Below are positions 1 through 13,170 of a stretch of DNA of 64,000 bases, one piece after another. The position numbers and the translations under genes were made by a program. The stretch is from Theobroma cacao (Eukaryota > Streptophyta > Magnoliopsida > Malvales > Malvaceae): the NCBI RefSeq assembly GCF_000208745.1, contig NC_030854.1, forward strand, positions 6,353,433-6,417,432. The letters are read 5' to 3'. The notes under the pieces are model-generated. The model did not search any database and was not told the DNA's origin. It saw nothing but the letters and a program-made list of their open reading frames with translations. Each line of letters starts with the position of its first letter. The first letter of the stretch is position 1.

Positions 1-1250
1 ATAATATATATTATATATATATACATATATATATTTATATATATTATTCTCTTTCAATCAAAAACCTTTATCTCATGCATGAAAAATTTCTTGTTTTATA
101 TTTCAATTAAAAAAAATTTCATACAAGGGGCAATAAGAAAAAGAAATTCAAATTTATTTGAAAAGTAAGAAATATACAAGTAAAAAACATAAGAAGAAGG
201 CAAGTAAGAAATTATAAGAAAAAGAAGAAAAACTTACTTGCTCAAAAAAAAAAACAAGATTCACAAAAGAACCGACTTTGCTCTGAATTTTGTTTAGCTT
301 TTTGAATTTTGCTTTACTTTGAATCTGAATAAAGAAAATTGTTCATAATAGCTTCATTTTTATAGGGCACATAGAATCAAGGTTTTTTTATGAAAAAGAT
401 TAACTTTCCTTCTACAATTTGTATCTTGAAAATCTTATTTTATATGAAAAATATATTATTATATAATCAATCAAATATTACACAAGATATTTGTATCACA
501 CCTTACACTAACATGTTACTACCTAAGGCATTACTGCTTCAGATGTAACTACCTAAGGCATTACTATTTCAGGTGTTACTATCTAAGGTGGTATTGCTCG
601 AGGCTTTACAGCACGAGGTGTTCCAGTACAATGCATTATAGTACAAAATAAAAGTTTTTCTTAAATTAATACATAAGAATTATTAAAAAAAAAAGAATTC
701 TTATGCAGGAGGCAAAATGTAGATAGTTGATTTTGGTCATTACTTATTCTCTAAAAAATTGTTTTACAATGTAATTCTGTACAAAGAATAATGAGAACAA
801 CTAGAACAAGTGAAGCACTACTTCACACAAAACTATAACAAGTGAAATACTACTTCACATAAAACAACTACTTCACACAGATGATAGTGAAAGCAATTAG
901 GAATAAGTGGTAGGATTTATGAGTTACTTTCATCTTCGGAGGATCCGGAGAGTTTAGCTTGGTGGCTTAGATATAGAGGTAGTTAAAAGGCATTCCTTTT
1001 AACCAAGTGTTTCTCTCCCTTACCTTATTTTCATGTACCTATTCACATACACCTTCTTCTTTTGTATATGTTCACGTACATATTTTTCTTCTAACTTGTT
1101 CGCGTATAGCTTTTCACATATAACTCTTTACTTATCCTCAATCACTACTTTACTATTCATCTAGTCTCTTCCACTTATCACGACACTTAATACTTTAGGA
1201 ACTGCTCCAATCTTTCTGTTTGTTGCCTTCGGTACATTCTTTTTATTTGT
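1..1250. other. AT-rich intergenic DNA
   Basis: No gene seen. It opens with a TA microsatellite (about 1-50). Around 510-600 three imperfect units of about 30 bp follow one another, each built on TTACTACCTAAGGCATTACT. A second short repetitive patch at about 800-890 is built on CTACTTCACA. The rest is AT-rich with no long open frame and no recognisable motif. Confidence 0.6.
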
Positions 1251-1259
1251 TTCCAACAA

Positions 1260-1600
1260 TCTTGTCCCCTTTACAAGTATCTAAAACCTTACAACTTGGA
1301 GGACACTAGTGTCATGCCAACTTGGGTCAAAGTGGAAAACATGCCTTTCCATTTATGACATGAAGATGTTTTTAGTTCTATAGGGAGTAAATGGAGCAAA
1401 TTCATCACAATTGATAGGGCTACCAAGAGAAGGGAACGGTTTGATTAGGCATTTTTGTTGAGTGAGGTGGTTAATAAGATGAGTTTTCCAACCAAAATTA
1501 AGCTCAATGTTAATGGACAGTGTTTCCTCGTTTTGGCCTCTGTGGTGGAGATGAGCAGGAGAGAATTGCAGAACTAAGCGTGGGAAGCAGATAAGCTATC
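1260..1600 (+). pseudogene. LINE ORF1-like (DUF4283-type) remnant
   Basis: Conceptual translation across stops gives IGSKWSKFITIDRATKRRER, followed shortly by PTKIKLNVNG. This pattern (a short loop, then D-x-x-T-x-x-x-x-R-F, then K-x-x-V-N-G) is what I recall from the N-terminal DUF4283 region of plant L1-type LINE ORF1 proteins and related nucleic-acid-binding polyproteins. No intact ORF, no reverse transcriptase and no poly(A) tail are visible, so at most this is a short decayed piece. The next 800 bp (to about 2400) hold only short shadow frames. The assignment is by eye and uncertain. Confidence 0.35.
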
Positions 1601-2673
1601 AGAAGCAGTAGCAGACTCCTCCACTGGATCTAATTCCGAAGCTCGACAGTGGTGGAATGCTGAAGATGGGGCTTGCTCCAAAACAGTGGATAGCACCGGT
1701 CAGAATGTCATCTCGATAAGCAGGGATCGCCATACAGAGCAAGTAAAGATTTTGAATCGGGTCAAGTATTGACCTCGAGTTCTAACAATGATAGCACTAG
1801 GTATGGAAACACAATGTGCAAAAGAGTAAGAAGACTGAATATGGTGGTTCGGCTCAAAAAGGGCTCAACAGCACTTAGGCCAGGAGTTTGTGGCTGAAGC
1901 CTGCTTAGCTGCCGAGGGGCTAGGAAGTTGAGTAAATATCAGTAGGCCTTCTTGTGACGGTTGAGGGTGTAGAGGAGTGATAGACCGAGCCCAAGAGATG
2001 AACAGGCCTAACGGCTAAATTAATGTTAAAGGACTCTTCTACAGTAGTAGCCTTACAATGAGACAATATGCGACGCTCACTGTATAAAATGACTGGGATA
2101 CCGTAAACCATACTGCCATGAGATGATACGGAAATAACATGGTCTCGCTTATCCTCTGCATTCTGTTAAGCTAAACCCGCATAGACCATCCCTTCAATTG
2201 ATTGCCGCTTTGTTTGTTCACATGCGTGCCCATATGTTTAGTCTAATGCATAAATATGTCCCATTATTGTTAAACTCTTATGCTTACATTCATAGCGATG
2301 AAGTTGCATTTTCTGCAACCTACTATAAAAGTTTGACAGATATTCAATTGAGAATTCGCCTTGCAAGTTGCAACTTCTTTTTTTTCAACTCTTTTTAGTC
2401 GACGGCAGTGTAAGGAACTCCAGGTCCACACTAGATCTTCTCTTACAACATTTTGTGGAGATTAGAGCAATCCCACACATATATCCACACAAGGAAAACA
2501 CCTAGCGTAGTCAAACATAAAATTGAACTTCAATTTAAACTCAAAATCTTCATCAATTGCCAAATCCCGACATCACATGTCAACAAAACAGATCAGCAAA
2601 AACTAAATGGAAAAATTTTCCAAGTCTGATATTCAAATGCTTTTAAAGCAGGTATTATAACCCCACTCGTAGT

Positions 2674-4136
<1,463 letters not shown>

Positions 4137-4202
4137 TTACCGGCCGTCACAAAAAGAATGAGCGGCTCAGTTGGGAAATGTCACGGTTTTATAGTAATGT
4201 TC

Positions 4203-4352
4203 TAGGGTTTCTTTCTTCTGCAGGTCAATGTATTGGGCTTTTTCTTCTTCTTTTGTCTTTTTTTTGGATAGTGTACTGGGCTCTTTCTCTTTCCACCGAA
4301 AAAGGAAAACAATACTTTGGTATTTGAATGGGCTTATAACTACAAAAGCCCA
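4203..4352 (-). promoter_or_regulatory. RPL40 promoter: telo-box and four site II motifs
   Basis: Upstream of the RPL40 ATG (4112) the minus strand has a telo-box AAACCCTA (4203-4210). Four TGGGCT/AGCCCA site II-type hexamers lie at 4234-4239, 4277-4282, 4329-4334 and 4347-4352. In plants, site II (bound by TCP factors) combined with telo-boxes is typical of ribosomal-protein and other translation genes expressed in dividing cells. The motifs are read directly. Their function is inferred from position and from the family of genes. Confidence 0.7.
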
Positions 4353-4384
4353 ATTTTAACTATAATTATCATTTTAAAATGGTA

Positions 4385-4815
4385 TGATATTTTTTAAAAA
4401 AATTATCTATTTAAAATAATTTAAATAAATTTAAATATATTTTATTTTTTTATTACATTAATTAAGTTCTTATATTTTTATTTTGAATAAAATAAGTTTT
4501 TGTAATTACTGATTAATTAATTGTTATTAATCAAAATATAATTTGTCATTCTATATCACATGACATATTCATATAGCATAATAATCGATGGCATGACATG
4601 CTAGTATTACACGATGATATAATCATGTGAAATTTTTCATTGTTCACGTCAGCACCACATAAGCATCAAATGACAAGTGGCATATTGATTAATGACAATT
4701 AGTCAACTATTAATTATAAAGGTTTATTTGATTATAAGAATTTGATTAAATACAATAGAAGAATAAAAATAAATTTAAATTTTTCCAATAATTCAAGAAT
4801 TTTTTAAAGTATTAT
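4385..4815. repeat. Foldback AT-rich MITE
   Basis: The two ends (about 4390-4560 and 4650-4815) are imperfect inverted complements of each other, with shared blocks such as TTTAATTAAATT/TTAAATAAATT, TATTTTTATT and GACAATTA/TAATTGTTA. The whole unit folds on itself. A related copy lies at 59545-59915, and half of one at 32578-32725. There is no coding potential. This fits a non-autonomous foldback MITE. The superfamily is not determined. Confidence 0.5.
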
Positions 4816-5123
4816 ACTTTCTAAAATTATCAACTTCATTTTTTTTTAATTTTAATTCACTCATATCTCATAATGATTTAATTTCTTTTTTTTATCTTTA
4901 AATTAAAGTTCAGTCAATTTTTTATTTCTGTAAAACAATATGTTAAATTGATATAAACATAGAATGGGAATACAAATAAATGAATCCTTATATAAGAAAA
5001 ATAGAAAACGAGTCTTGTTTTGTCTTTAATCTCTTCCCTATGCCGTTTCAACGAATTTCAATTGTTTTCATAAAAGGATTTAAAATGTCACTTATGTCAA
5101 GACAAATTAACATAGATTATGCA
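4816..5123. other. AT-rich spacer
   Basis: About 300 bp of AT-rich sequence between the MITE and the copia 5' LTR. No gene or repeat was recognised in it. Confidence 0.5.
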
Positions 5124-5492
5124 TGTATTAGATAGTGTATTGATAATAAGTCCAGGAAGCTCAAGAAATAAAGGGAAACAAAAATCCCAGATTAAAGAAA
5201 AGATGAGGAAAGCAAAAGGCTGGACAAGGAAGAAGAAATAAAATGCATAGTTTCATTTAATTAAAGAAACGCACCATATTAACTAAATAGGCTTAGTGCA
5301 GTGATCATTGAAAAAGTTGCTATTTAAGTTTTTAAATGTTAGTTTTTAGTTAAAGCTGTAATTAATTCTCTTTTACCTTTCTTCTAGGTTAGTTGAAACA
5401 CATGTATATATACTCTTTGTACCATTGATTTTGTATCAGAGAATGTATTCACATTCCTTCATACCCTTTGTGTGGTCTCTCATTTTCTGACT
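5124..5492 (+). repeat. 5' LTR of copia element
   Basis: Matches 11015-11390 along its whole length. Shared landmarks are AATAAGTCCAGGAAGCTC near the start and CTCTTTGTACC and CACATTCCTTCATACCCTTT near the end. It is followed immediately by the tRNA-Met primer-binding site. The first bases (TGTATTAG) are mutated relative to the 3' copy (TGTCAG), and it ends CTGACT where the 3' copy ends TTGACA. Confidence 0.85.
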
Positions 5493-5674
5493 TGGTATTA
5501 GAGCAAGTATGGCTGTTGTGGAGATCCATTTCAAGAAATCAACAATAATTGCAAGTTTGTTCATTGTTTTTTTTTTTTACTGTTATTATTGATTTCATTC
5601 TTCACAAAAATCACCAATAAGTTTTTCATTTTCTTCTAGTTTTATTTCATCATCTAGCATTTAGCTGTAATCAA

Positions 5675-7466
5675 ATGGCTGAGTCTACTACTGAATCTAT
5701 TACTTCGAGACCACAAGTATCTCAAGCAGCATTTGAATCGACATAACAGATATCCCCTATTTCAAGTCCACGATCACCATACTACCTCCATCACACAAAC
5801 CGTCCAAGGTCAATCATAATCAATCCTAAGTTAACCACAAATAACTATGTGGTTTGGAGCAATTTTTTCATTTTAGCACTTTTCATCAAGAACAAGTTAG
5901 GATTCACAAATGGGACCATACCAAAACTTGCAATAACAGACCCTTTATACCTTTCATGGAGTCACTACAACTACTTGATAATTGCCTAGTTATTGGACTT
6001 TGTGTCTCAAACCATAGCTTCAACCATATTTTACATGGATTTAAGAGTTGAAATCTAGAATGCATTGAAGCAAAATTTTGCACAACCCAATGACACAAGA
6101 GTATGCAATTTGCAGTTCAATTTGCGAAATGTGACACGGGGGAATAAGTTAGTTGATGCCTACTTCATCAAGTTAAATGGTATTTGGGAGGAATTAAAAA
6201 GCTTTCAACTATTGCCACATTGTGAGTGTGGAAAATGCAACTCAAACTACTTCAAGAAGTATATTGAGTAGTATCAAAAAGATATAGTATTCAAATTCTC
6301 AAATGCTTTTAATGAATCATTTTCAGCTATCAGATCACAGATCATCCTCATGGATCTTATCTCTCCTCTTGATAATAGGGGGGCACTAGGTAGTTCGGTT
6401 GGCCTTGGTTGTGGAAGAGGCCACAACCTATCAAGCCAATCGAGGTGGTGGAACCGGCCTCCATCAACAAAGCCAAAGGATAAGCCGATCAAATAGTGAT
6501 CAACCATGCTTAGTTCTAACAGTTGCCAAAGTAAATTTGGCATAACAAACATGGTGGCGATAGACATCCTCTCAAAGCTTTCAGTTGAATCCTTGGCATG
6601 TTTTAGTTGTGTTTGTAAGCCTTGGTCTTTTTCTTTCCAGACCTTTGATTTCATTATTAAACAATAACCTCAAAAACAACAACCTTAATCTCTTTCTCAA
6701 ATGTTGTCATAGCATCACCCTTGATGACATCCATTATTTCTCAACACTTTCAATAGAAAAAGGGAAAACCTTTTAGTAGCAAAGAACATTCACAGTTCAC
6801 TTGCTTTTTTTTAAGAATTATTGGTATGCCCTCATAGTTTCATGTCCTTGTAATGAATTTCATGGAAAAAGCTCAACTGAAACCCCTGTGAGAGTCGTGA
6901 GTAGTTCTCAAAGCAAAGAGTGAAAGGATGATCAGAAAGAAGATGTTAAAGAAAAGTTAAAGCTTAGCCTTTCACTTTATAAGGGTCAGTTTTTTGATCG
7001 GTGTCAAGGGGAAAGATTCCCCATTGATGACCGAATCGATTAACTTCCCAAACCACCACAATCAACTGACTCTTCAATCGGAGTCGATTGACTAAACTTT
7101 TTTCAACCAAAATAGCTAGAAATCATCGGTTGGGTGGTTTCAACTACCCAGATGCTCAGCCTACTTGATAAGGTATACAACCTAGTTCTCAGGGAAGAGA
7201 CACAAAGAAATCTTCTGTTTCAATCACAACTTGTCCTTGAATCTTCTGCCATGTTAACTACAACTGATGCAAGGAAGAAAATGAAAAAGGATCTGATGTG
7301 CAATCATTGTGGAAAAAGAGGTCATACAAAGGACAAGTGTTATAGATTAATTGGTTTTCCTAAAGATTTTAAATTCACCAAAAAGGAATCAAGCCACAAG
7401 AGAGGAAAAGCATTGGTAAACAATGTCTCTGCTACAATTGAATGCAAGCCAATGAAATACAGTTAA
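5675..7466 (+). pseudogene. copia gag, interrupted
   Basis: Starts MAESTTESITSR, with an in-frame TAA at 5744. Beyond it the frame continues with the usual copia gag blocks: LTTNNYVVWS, NKLGFTNGT, NGIWEELKSF, and then SFSAIRSQIILMDL just before the hAT-like insertion. Gag resumes exactly after the insertion with KVYNLVLREETQRN and reaches a CCHC zinc knuckle at about 7305-7350 (C-N-H-C-G-K-R-G-H-T-K-D-K-C), which would bind RNA in the capsid. Stops and the 788 bp insertion make it non-functional. Confidence 0.8.
6376..7163. mobile_element. hAT-like non-autonomous transposon inside gag
   Basis: Both sides carry the identical 8 bp CTTGATAA (6368-6375 and 7164-7171), the target-duplication length of the hAT superfamily. 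The termini are related inverted repeats: the left end begins TAGGGGGGCACTAGGTAGTT, and the right end read inward begins TAGGCTGAGCATCTGGGTAG. The TAGGGNTGNGCA pattern is typical of plant hAT ends. Removing the element and one TSD copy leaves the gag frame continuous across the site, which confirms the borders. No transposase is present. A 126-codon open frame on the minus strand inside it has no family resemblance that I recognise. Confidence 0.8.
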
Positions 7467-7729
7467 ATCATGATAAGGATCAGGTGAGGGCTAGCAATAT
7501 GTCTTAAATGTCCATTATCAAGCAACAAGTTAGCAGATTAATGGATCTCCTCAATGAGGATAGCATAAACTGCAATGATGGTAAGAATAATTTACCTAAT
7601 AGCCAGCAGACAAAACATTCCTTTGTGAACTCAACATTTGCAAGTATTACATCCAACCATTCTCGTTTTGATACTACAAACAACTTGCCATCTAGATTTA
7701 AACATATTAGTAATCTCATGATAAAACAA

Positions 7730-9000
7730 AATAGTTGGATTGTGGATTCTGGTGTAATTAACCAAATGTCTTATACTCTGAATAACTTTATTTCAGCCAC
7801 ACCTGTTAAAAATTGTTTTGTACAACTACTAAACAATGGTAAAGCAATTGTTTCTCACATAGAAAAGTGAAGGTAACCCCCTTCTTGATACTTGAAAATG
7901 TCTTGTGTGTCCATGATTTTAAATTCAACCTTGTATTAGTAAGTGAGCTGACTAAATCAAAGAAACCTATGTTCTCTTCATTGACACATATTGTGTTATT
8001 CAATATATTCCCACATGGACAGTGACTGGGGTTGCTAGGGTGTTTTCAGGCTTGTATCTAATGCAGGATAGCCAAGATGGTCAAGATTTGTCACAACTTA
8101 GTTTTAAAAAATTTGTCAAGACTCCTTTTAGTTTTTCAATCAATTCTTTTAAACAAAGACATAAAGACTTTGATCTTTGGCATTTTAGACTTGGTCATAC
8201 TCTTTTTGAGAGAATTAATGTAATAAATCAAGTTTTTCCATAAATTAATTGTTCAAATGAGTTATCGTGTGAAGTATGCCCACTTGCAAAACAAAAGAAA
8301 CTACCATTCCCCATGCAAGTTCAAGGTTCTAAAACTGTTTTTGAGTTAGTACATATGAATATTTGGGGTCCATATGAAAACCCTACCTTATCTAGTCATA
8401 GATTTTTTTCAACTATAATTGATTTTTCCAAATGTACCTAGATTTTTTTAATGAAAAGCAAATCAGAGGTTTCATCAATTATACCCTATTTTAATAGTAT
8501 TGTTCAAAAATAGTTTGATGCTAAAATTAAATGTCTTAAAATAAATAATGGGAAGGAATTTGAAATGATTGAATTTTATCCTAAAACTGGTATAATACAT
8601 CAGTTATCTTGTGTAGATACTCCACAATAGAATGGAGTTGTAGAAAGAAAATACACATTCTACTTGTAGCAAAAGCCCTAATGCACCAGTCATGTGTTCC
8701 ATTTCATTTTATGGGAGATGCAGTACTTATTGCAATTCACATTATAAACAGAGTTCCTACCAAAATTCTTCAAAATAGATCACCATATGAATTGTTTCAT
8801 AAAAAAACACCTACTTATGACCATTTTAAAGTATTCGGGAGCTTATGCTTTGTTTCCACTCTAGCCAAACATAGAAAGAAATTTGATAAAAGGGTTAGTA
8901 AGTGCATTTTCGTTGGTTATCTAAATAACACCAAAGGATATAAGGTATATGATATTGATGCACAAAGAGTCCTAATATCTAAAAATATTATTTTCATGAA
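7730..9000 (+). pseudogene. copia protease/integrase region
   Basis: Traces of the aspartic protease appear at about 7735 (WIVDSG). The GAG-pre-integrase motif DLWHFRLGH lies at 8170. The integrase core follows, with an in-frame stop just before QNGVVERK at about 8625, then the C-terminal part with INRVPTKIL, SPYELFHKK, FGSLCFVST, FVGYLN and KGYKVYD (8720-8980). The order and motifs are those of the Ty1/copia polyprotein. Several stops and frameshifts separate the blocks. Confidence 0.8.
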
Positions 9001-9494
9001 GATTCTTTTTCTTTTCGATCAAGGTAGCATGATAAACATCAATCTGCATTTTATCAAACACTTGAGATGCATGACAATTCTCATACTCTTTTTGAACCTA
9101 ATTTCACTAATCATTCACTTTTAGACCATACATTCGCTAAATCATCTTCTGTTGAGCCTATTCTAGTTTTAAACCAGCCAAATTCATCATACTTAAATGA
9201 AATTTCAAATGACTTGTTGGTATCAGATAGTTTGCATACTAGTCACAATACTGATGAAACAGAAATCGACTTTGATCCTAATCAAACACAGCCAATTAGG
9301 AGAAGCATTCGAACTAAACACACTCTAAAATACTTAAATGATTATGAAATAGATATACCATCCCATACAGACACAGTAACTTCACACTCTATATCCAAAT
9401 ACCTATTATATCAAAATCTATCCTCTACACATAAAGCCTTCACAATATCCCTATCAAACATAAAAGAACCCAGTTCATACTAGCAAGCAGTTAA

Positions 9495-11006
9495 GCATTC
9501 TCATTAGAGAGATGCCATGAATCTCATATTAAAAGCCTTGAAGGACAATGGAACTTGGAGTATTGTACATCTACCTTCATATTCTCATACAAATTGGATG
9601 CAAATGGATATATAAAGAAAAAATAAATGCTGATATCAAGATAGAAAGGTTCAAAGCAAGATTGGTTGCCAAAGGAAATAATCAAGTAAAAGGTTTTGAC
9701 TACCAAGAAACTTTCAGTCCAGTAGTAAAACAATCAACTGTTAGACTATTCCTGGATTTAGCTGTTGCAAACAACTGAACACTGTCTCATTTAGATGTGA
9801 ATAATGCATTTCTTCATGGTGATATAAATGAAGATCTGTACATGGAGATTCCACAGGGTATGAAGTTAACGTGGAGTGTCATGGAAGTTCAAGATTAGTC
9901 TGCAAACTCCATAAGTCTTTATATGGACTCAAACAAGCTTCTAAGTAATGGAATGCCAAGCTAACTTCATCTATTTTACAGTATGGATTCAAACAATCAT
10001 TGTCGGATTACTCATTGTTCACCATGAGCTCAACAGATGGAGCTTTCACTACATTATTGATCTATGCGGATGACATTCTAGTTGGTAGCACATCAACCAA
10101 AGCAGCAAATGATGTGAGAGAATACCAAAGTTCATAGTTCAAACTAAAGGTCTTAGGAGTAGTAAAGTACTTCCTACGACTTGAGGTTACTCAGTTACTA
10201 GAGGGCATTTATATATGTCAAAGAAAATATGCATTGGATCTACTTTAAGAATATGGAATGCTTGGAGCCAAACCAGTAACCACCCTTGTTGATTATAATC
10301 ACAAGTTGTCAAGAATAAATAAAGATAAGGAATTAAACAATCTAACAAGGTACAGGCAGTTAGTTGAAAACTATTATATCTTACTTTTACAAGACCAGAT
10401 ATATCATATGTTGTACAGGTCCTTTCTCAGTTCATGGATAGACCAACAAAAAAGCATCTCAATGTAGCTCACAGAGTGCTGAAGTACCTAAAAAGAGCAC
10501 TAGGTCATGGAATTCTAATGAAACCAAGGTCCAATCTAAAAATCACAAAATATTAAAACATTGACAGGGTAGGATGCCCAAACACCAAAAAGTCTATAAC
10601 AAGCTATTGTATATTAAATGGAGATTCGATGATAAGTTGTAAGTAAAAAAAACCACAGGCTGTAGCTCGAAGTTCAACTGAGGTAGAGTATAGATCCATA
10701 TTATCAACATGCTGTGAGATGATATGGTTAAAATACTTGTTGGTAGACTTTGAAATCAACCAAACTCTATAGTGACAACCAATCAAAAATCTATATCAGC
10801 AAAAACCCTATGTTTCATGAGATGACAAAACACATAGAGATAAATTGTCACTTCATTCAAGAGAAAATCTTATATGGGGAAATCAAAGTTGAGCATGTTT
10901 TAACACGGCTTCAATTTTATGACCTGTTCACAAAAGGTTTACAACCAAGACAATTCCAAAAGTTATTATGCAATATGAGTGTTCATGACATTCACACTTC
11001 GTTTTA
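9495..11006 (+). pseudogene. copia reverse transcriptase and RNase H
   Basis: The RT begins with [19 protein letters not shown] and [15 protein letters not shown] (9600-9750). It continues through the catalytic block YADDILVG at about 10066-10090, with the two active-site aspartates present. RNase H follows with SDNQSKIYI, HIEINCHFI and DLFTKGL, ending in a stop at 11005. The stop lies a few bases before the polypurine tract, as in intact elements. Frame breaks occur throughout. Confidence 0.85.
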
Positions 11007-11014
11007 AGGGGAAG

Positions 11015-11390
11015 TGTCAGATAGTGTATTAATAATAAGTCCAGGAAGCTCAAGAAATAAAGGGAAACAGAAGACCCAGATTGATGAAAAGATAAGGAAA
11101 GCGGAAGGCTAGACAAAGAAGAAAAAATAAAACACACAATTTCATTTAATCAAAGAAACACACCATATCAATTGAATATAGGCTTAATGCAGTGACTGTT
11201 GAAACAGTTACTATTTAAGTTTTTAAATGTTAGTTTTTAGTTAAAGTTGTAATTAATTAAACTCTTTTTTTACCTTTCTTCTAGGTTAGTTGAAACACAT
11301 GTATATATACTCTTTGTACCTTTGATTTTGTTATCAGAGAATGTACTCACATTCCTTCATACCCTTTTTGTCGTTTTTCATTTTTTGACA
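11015..11390 (+). repeat. 3' LTR of copia element
   Basis: Begins TGTCAG directly after the polypurine tract AAGGGGAAG and ends TTGACA, the TG..CA termini expected of an LTR. It is collinear with 5124-5492. Confidence 0.88.
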
Positions 11391-11770
11391 ACACGAACAA
11401 GAATATTTTTTTTCTTTCTTTTTTTTCCATAAAAGAAAATTTTATAATTCAAAAGAAGATATATTCAAATCTCACTAAACTTTTTGTTCTTTGCTGTTTA
11501 CCATTTAAGTTAAGCATAAGTCCAAGTGAATTGATAACACTTTGAGCCTATTTGACTTTTTTTTTTTTTAACTTAAAAGCTATTATGAAACTCTTATGAA
11601 AAATAATAAGTTTTAAAGTTAAGCTAAATCTGTTTGGTTATTTTATAAGTTTTTTCTATAGATAAGTTATTTGTCAAAGCAACTTATATAAGTTCTAATT
11701 TTAGTTATGTAGACACTTAATTTTTAATGAATATTATTTACCTGTTAATTAAATATTATAATAAGAAACA
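11391..11770. other. AT-rich spacer with a degraded inverted-repeat element
   Basis: No gene. The part around 11570-11700 (block CTGTTTGGTTATTTTATAAG, then TATAGATAAGTTATTTGTC) is related in the same orientation to 21640-21760, which suggests a shared MITE-like family. Otherwise it is low-complexity AT-rich DNA. Confidence 0.4.
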
Positions 11771-12352
11771 AAAAAAAACAACACAAAACAAAAAAAATGA
11801 ATGAAAAAAATGAAAAAAGAAGAAAAAATGAAAAATGAAAAAATAGTACTGGCAGGGCTCAAATAATACTCCCAGATCCCACCAGTATGATGGGCAGATC
11901 CGGGAGAACGTCCTCGATAAAAGGTTATTCGTCCGATATTTTTTATCTCACGCCATGCATTTCATCTTGCCTCACATTTGCATTTCATTTTATAATGGAA
12001 TAAAATAATTTAATAAATTGGAGATAAAATAAGCAAATTATAGCTAAGGAAATATAATGAACTTAAAGATTAAAGCCCGATAAGATAATCTAAAAATAGT
12101 ACCGTTCATGGAACGGGCATATCAGGGGTGTTAATCCTTCCTCGGGCGTAACCGTACTCCCGAACCTAGATCTAGAAAAACGTAGACCAGTTTAAGATTC
12201 TCTCGGCGAGCTTAACATTAATTTAAGACTCCGTCGATTAGAATCGAGTAAATAGGTGACCAATCACACCTAGAAAAAAGATTGGTGGTAACTCTTAGTG
12301 TGTCTTTATCACGTCTGGCGGTCGGGTTCTCGAACTCGCAAGTTACTACAAG

Positions 12353-12371
12353 TGGTGACTTCACTGGGGAC
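12353..12371 (+). other. Primer-binding site, left arm
   Basis: TGGTGACTTCACTGGGGAC begins with the TGG that pairs with a tRNA CCA end and follows an LTR end reading ..CTACAAG. The same motif in mirror image lies at 18757-18777 with few differences. The tRNA identity was not determined here. Confidence 0.55.
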
Positions 12372-13170
12372 TGCCGAGAGTCGAACCATTAAATAATAAT
12401 AGGTTATCCAAGGCTTTAAATAATTCAATGTTTCCTTAGTATTAATGATTTGCTCTACATATTTTGTTTGATGCATTTGTTTATTTCGTATTTATTACTT
12501 TATTACTTTTAATAATTATGGGGATTTAAGATAAAGGGATGTGAGATTATTGGTCCAAAATCAATGTGTTCCTTCACACATACAACACATTTTGCATTCA
12601 TGCATAAGCCTTCTACCCGGACTATGTCCATTTTTAGGAGGGAGTTTAGTAGCTATGCTCTCGTGAGGTGATAACCTCCGCACGAGCTAATGAAGACTCC
12701 CACTTAAATCTAACCTAGTCCGTTTGAAGGTTGTAATGGGTGAGGATCGGGGTGCCTTACTAGTCCACGTGGACAACAGTGAGGAACGATTTGGGAACCT
12801 TTAGCCCCGTCTATAATCCCAGCTCAGCATATAGAATACTGAGAGTAGCTTATTCCTAGGTAGGGCCTTACTTGTGAGAGTGTACCCTATAAACAAGTAC
12901 ACATGAAGGAACTTCTTCTACTCCCTCTATTTTAAATTTCCCCATGAGATAATAAAGTATCGTGGAGTAGATAATGTCTAATGACGTTAGTAATACCCAT
13001 TATACTAATTATTATTCTCTCATTATTTTTAACACTTTATTATTTTTACTATACTAACTTAAGTTTATTTTGCTTGTCATTTGCATTTTACATGTTCATT
13101 TGCATTAATCATAATTGCATATAGGAGAAAATTGGCTGCACAACACTCAACCAAAGAGATCCCAGTTACA

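Larger units (their letters stand above)
5124..11390 (+). mobile_element. Ty1/copia LTR retrotransposon, degenerate
   Basis: A complete-length but dead copia element. The two LTRs (5124-5492 and 11015-11390) start TGT..AGATAGTG and differ by roughly one base in ten by eye, which implies an old insertion. A primer-binding site complementary to initiator tRNA-Met (TGGTATTAGAGC) begins at 5493. A polypurine tract AAGGGGAAG directly precedes the 3' LTR. Domain order on + is gag (from 5675), CCHC knuckle (about 7300), GAG-pre-integrase, integrase, reverse transcriptase, RNase H (ends 11006). That order, with integrase before RT, defines Ty1/copia. Many in-frame stops and frameshifts break the polyprotein, and a hAT-like element interrupts gag. 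I could not find a clean target-site duplication: the flanks are ..TATGCA and ACACG.., so the flanks have drifted or the ends are slightly misplaced. Confidence 0.9.

Noticed and set aside
6274..6654. 126-codon frame on the minus strand
   Set aside because: Crosses the junction of gag and the hAT-like insert; composite by chance.
5115..11400. 5-bp target duplication for the first copia element
   Set aside because: The bases outside the LTRs (TATGCA and ACACG) do not match, so no duplication is claimed.
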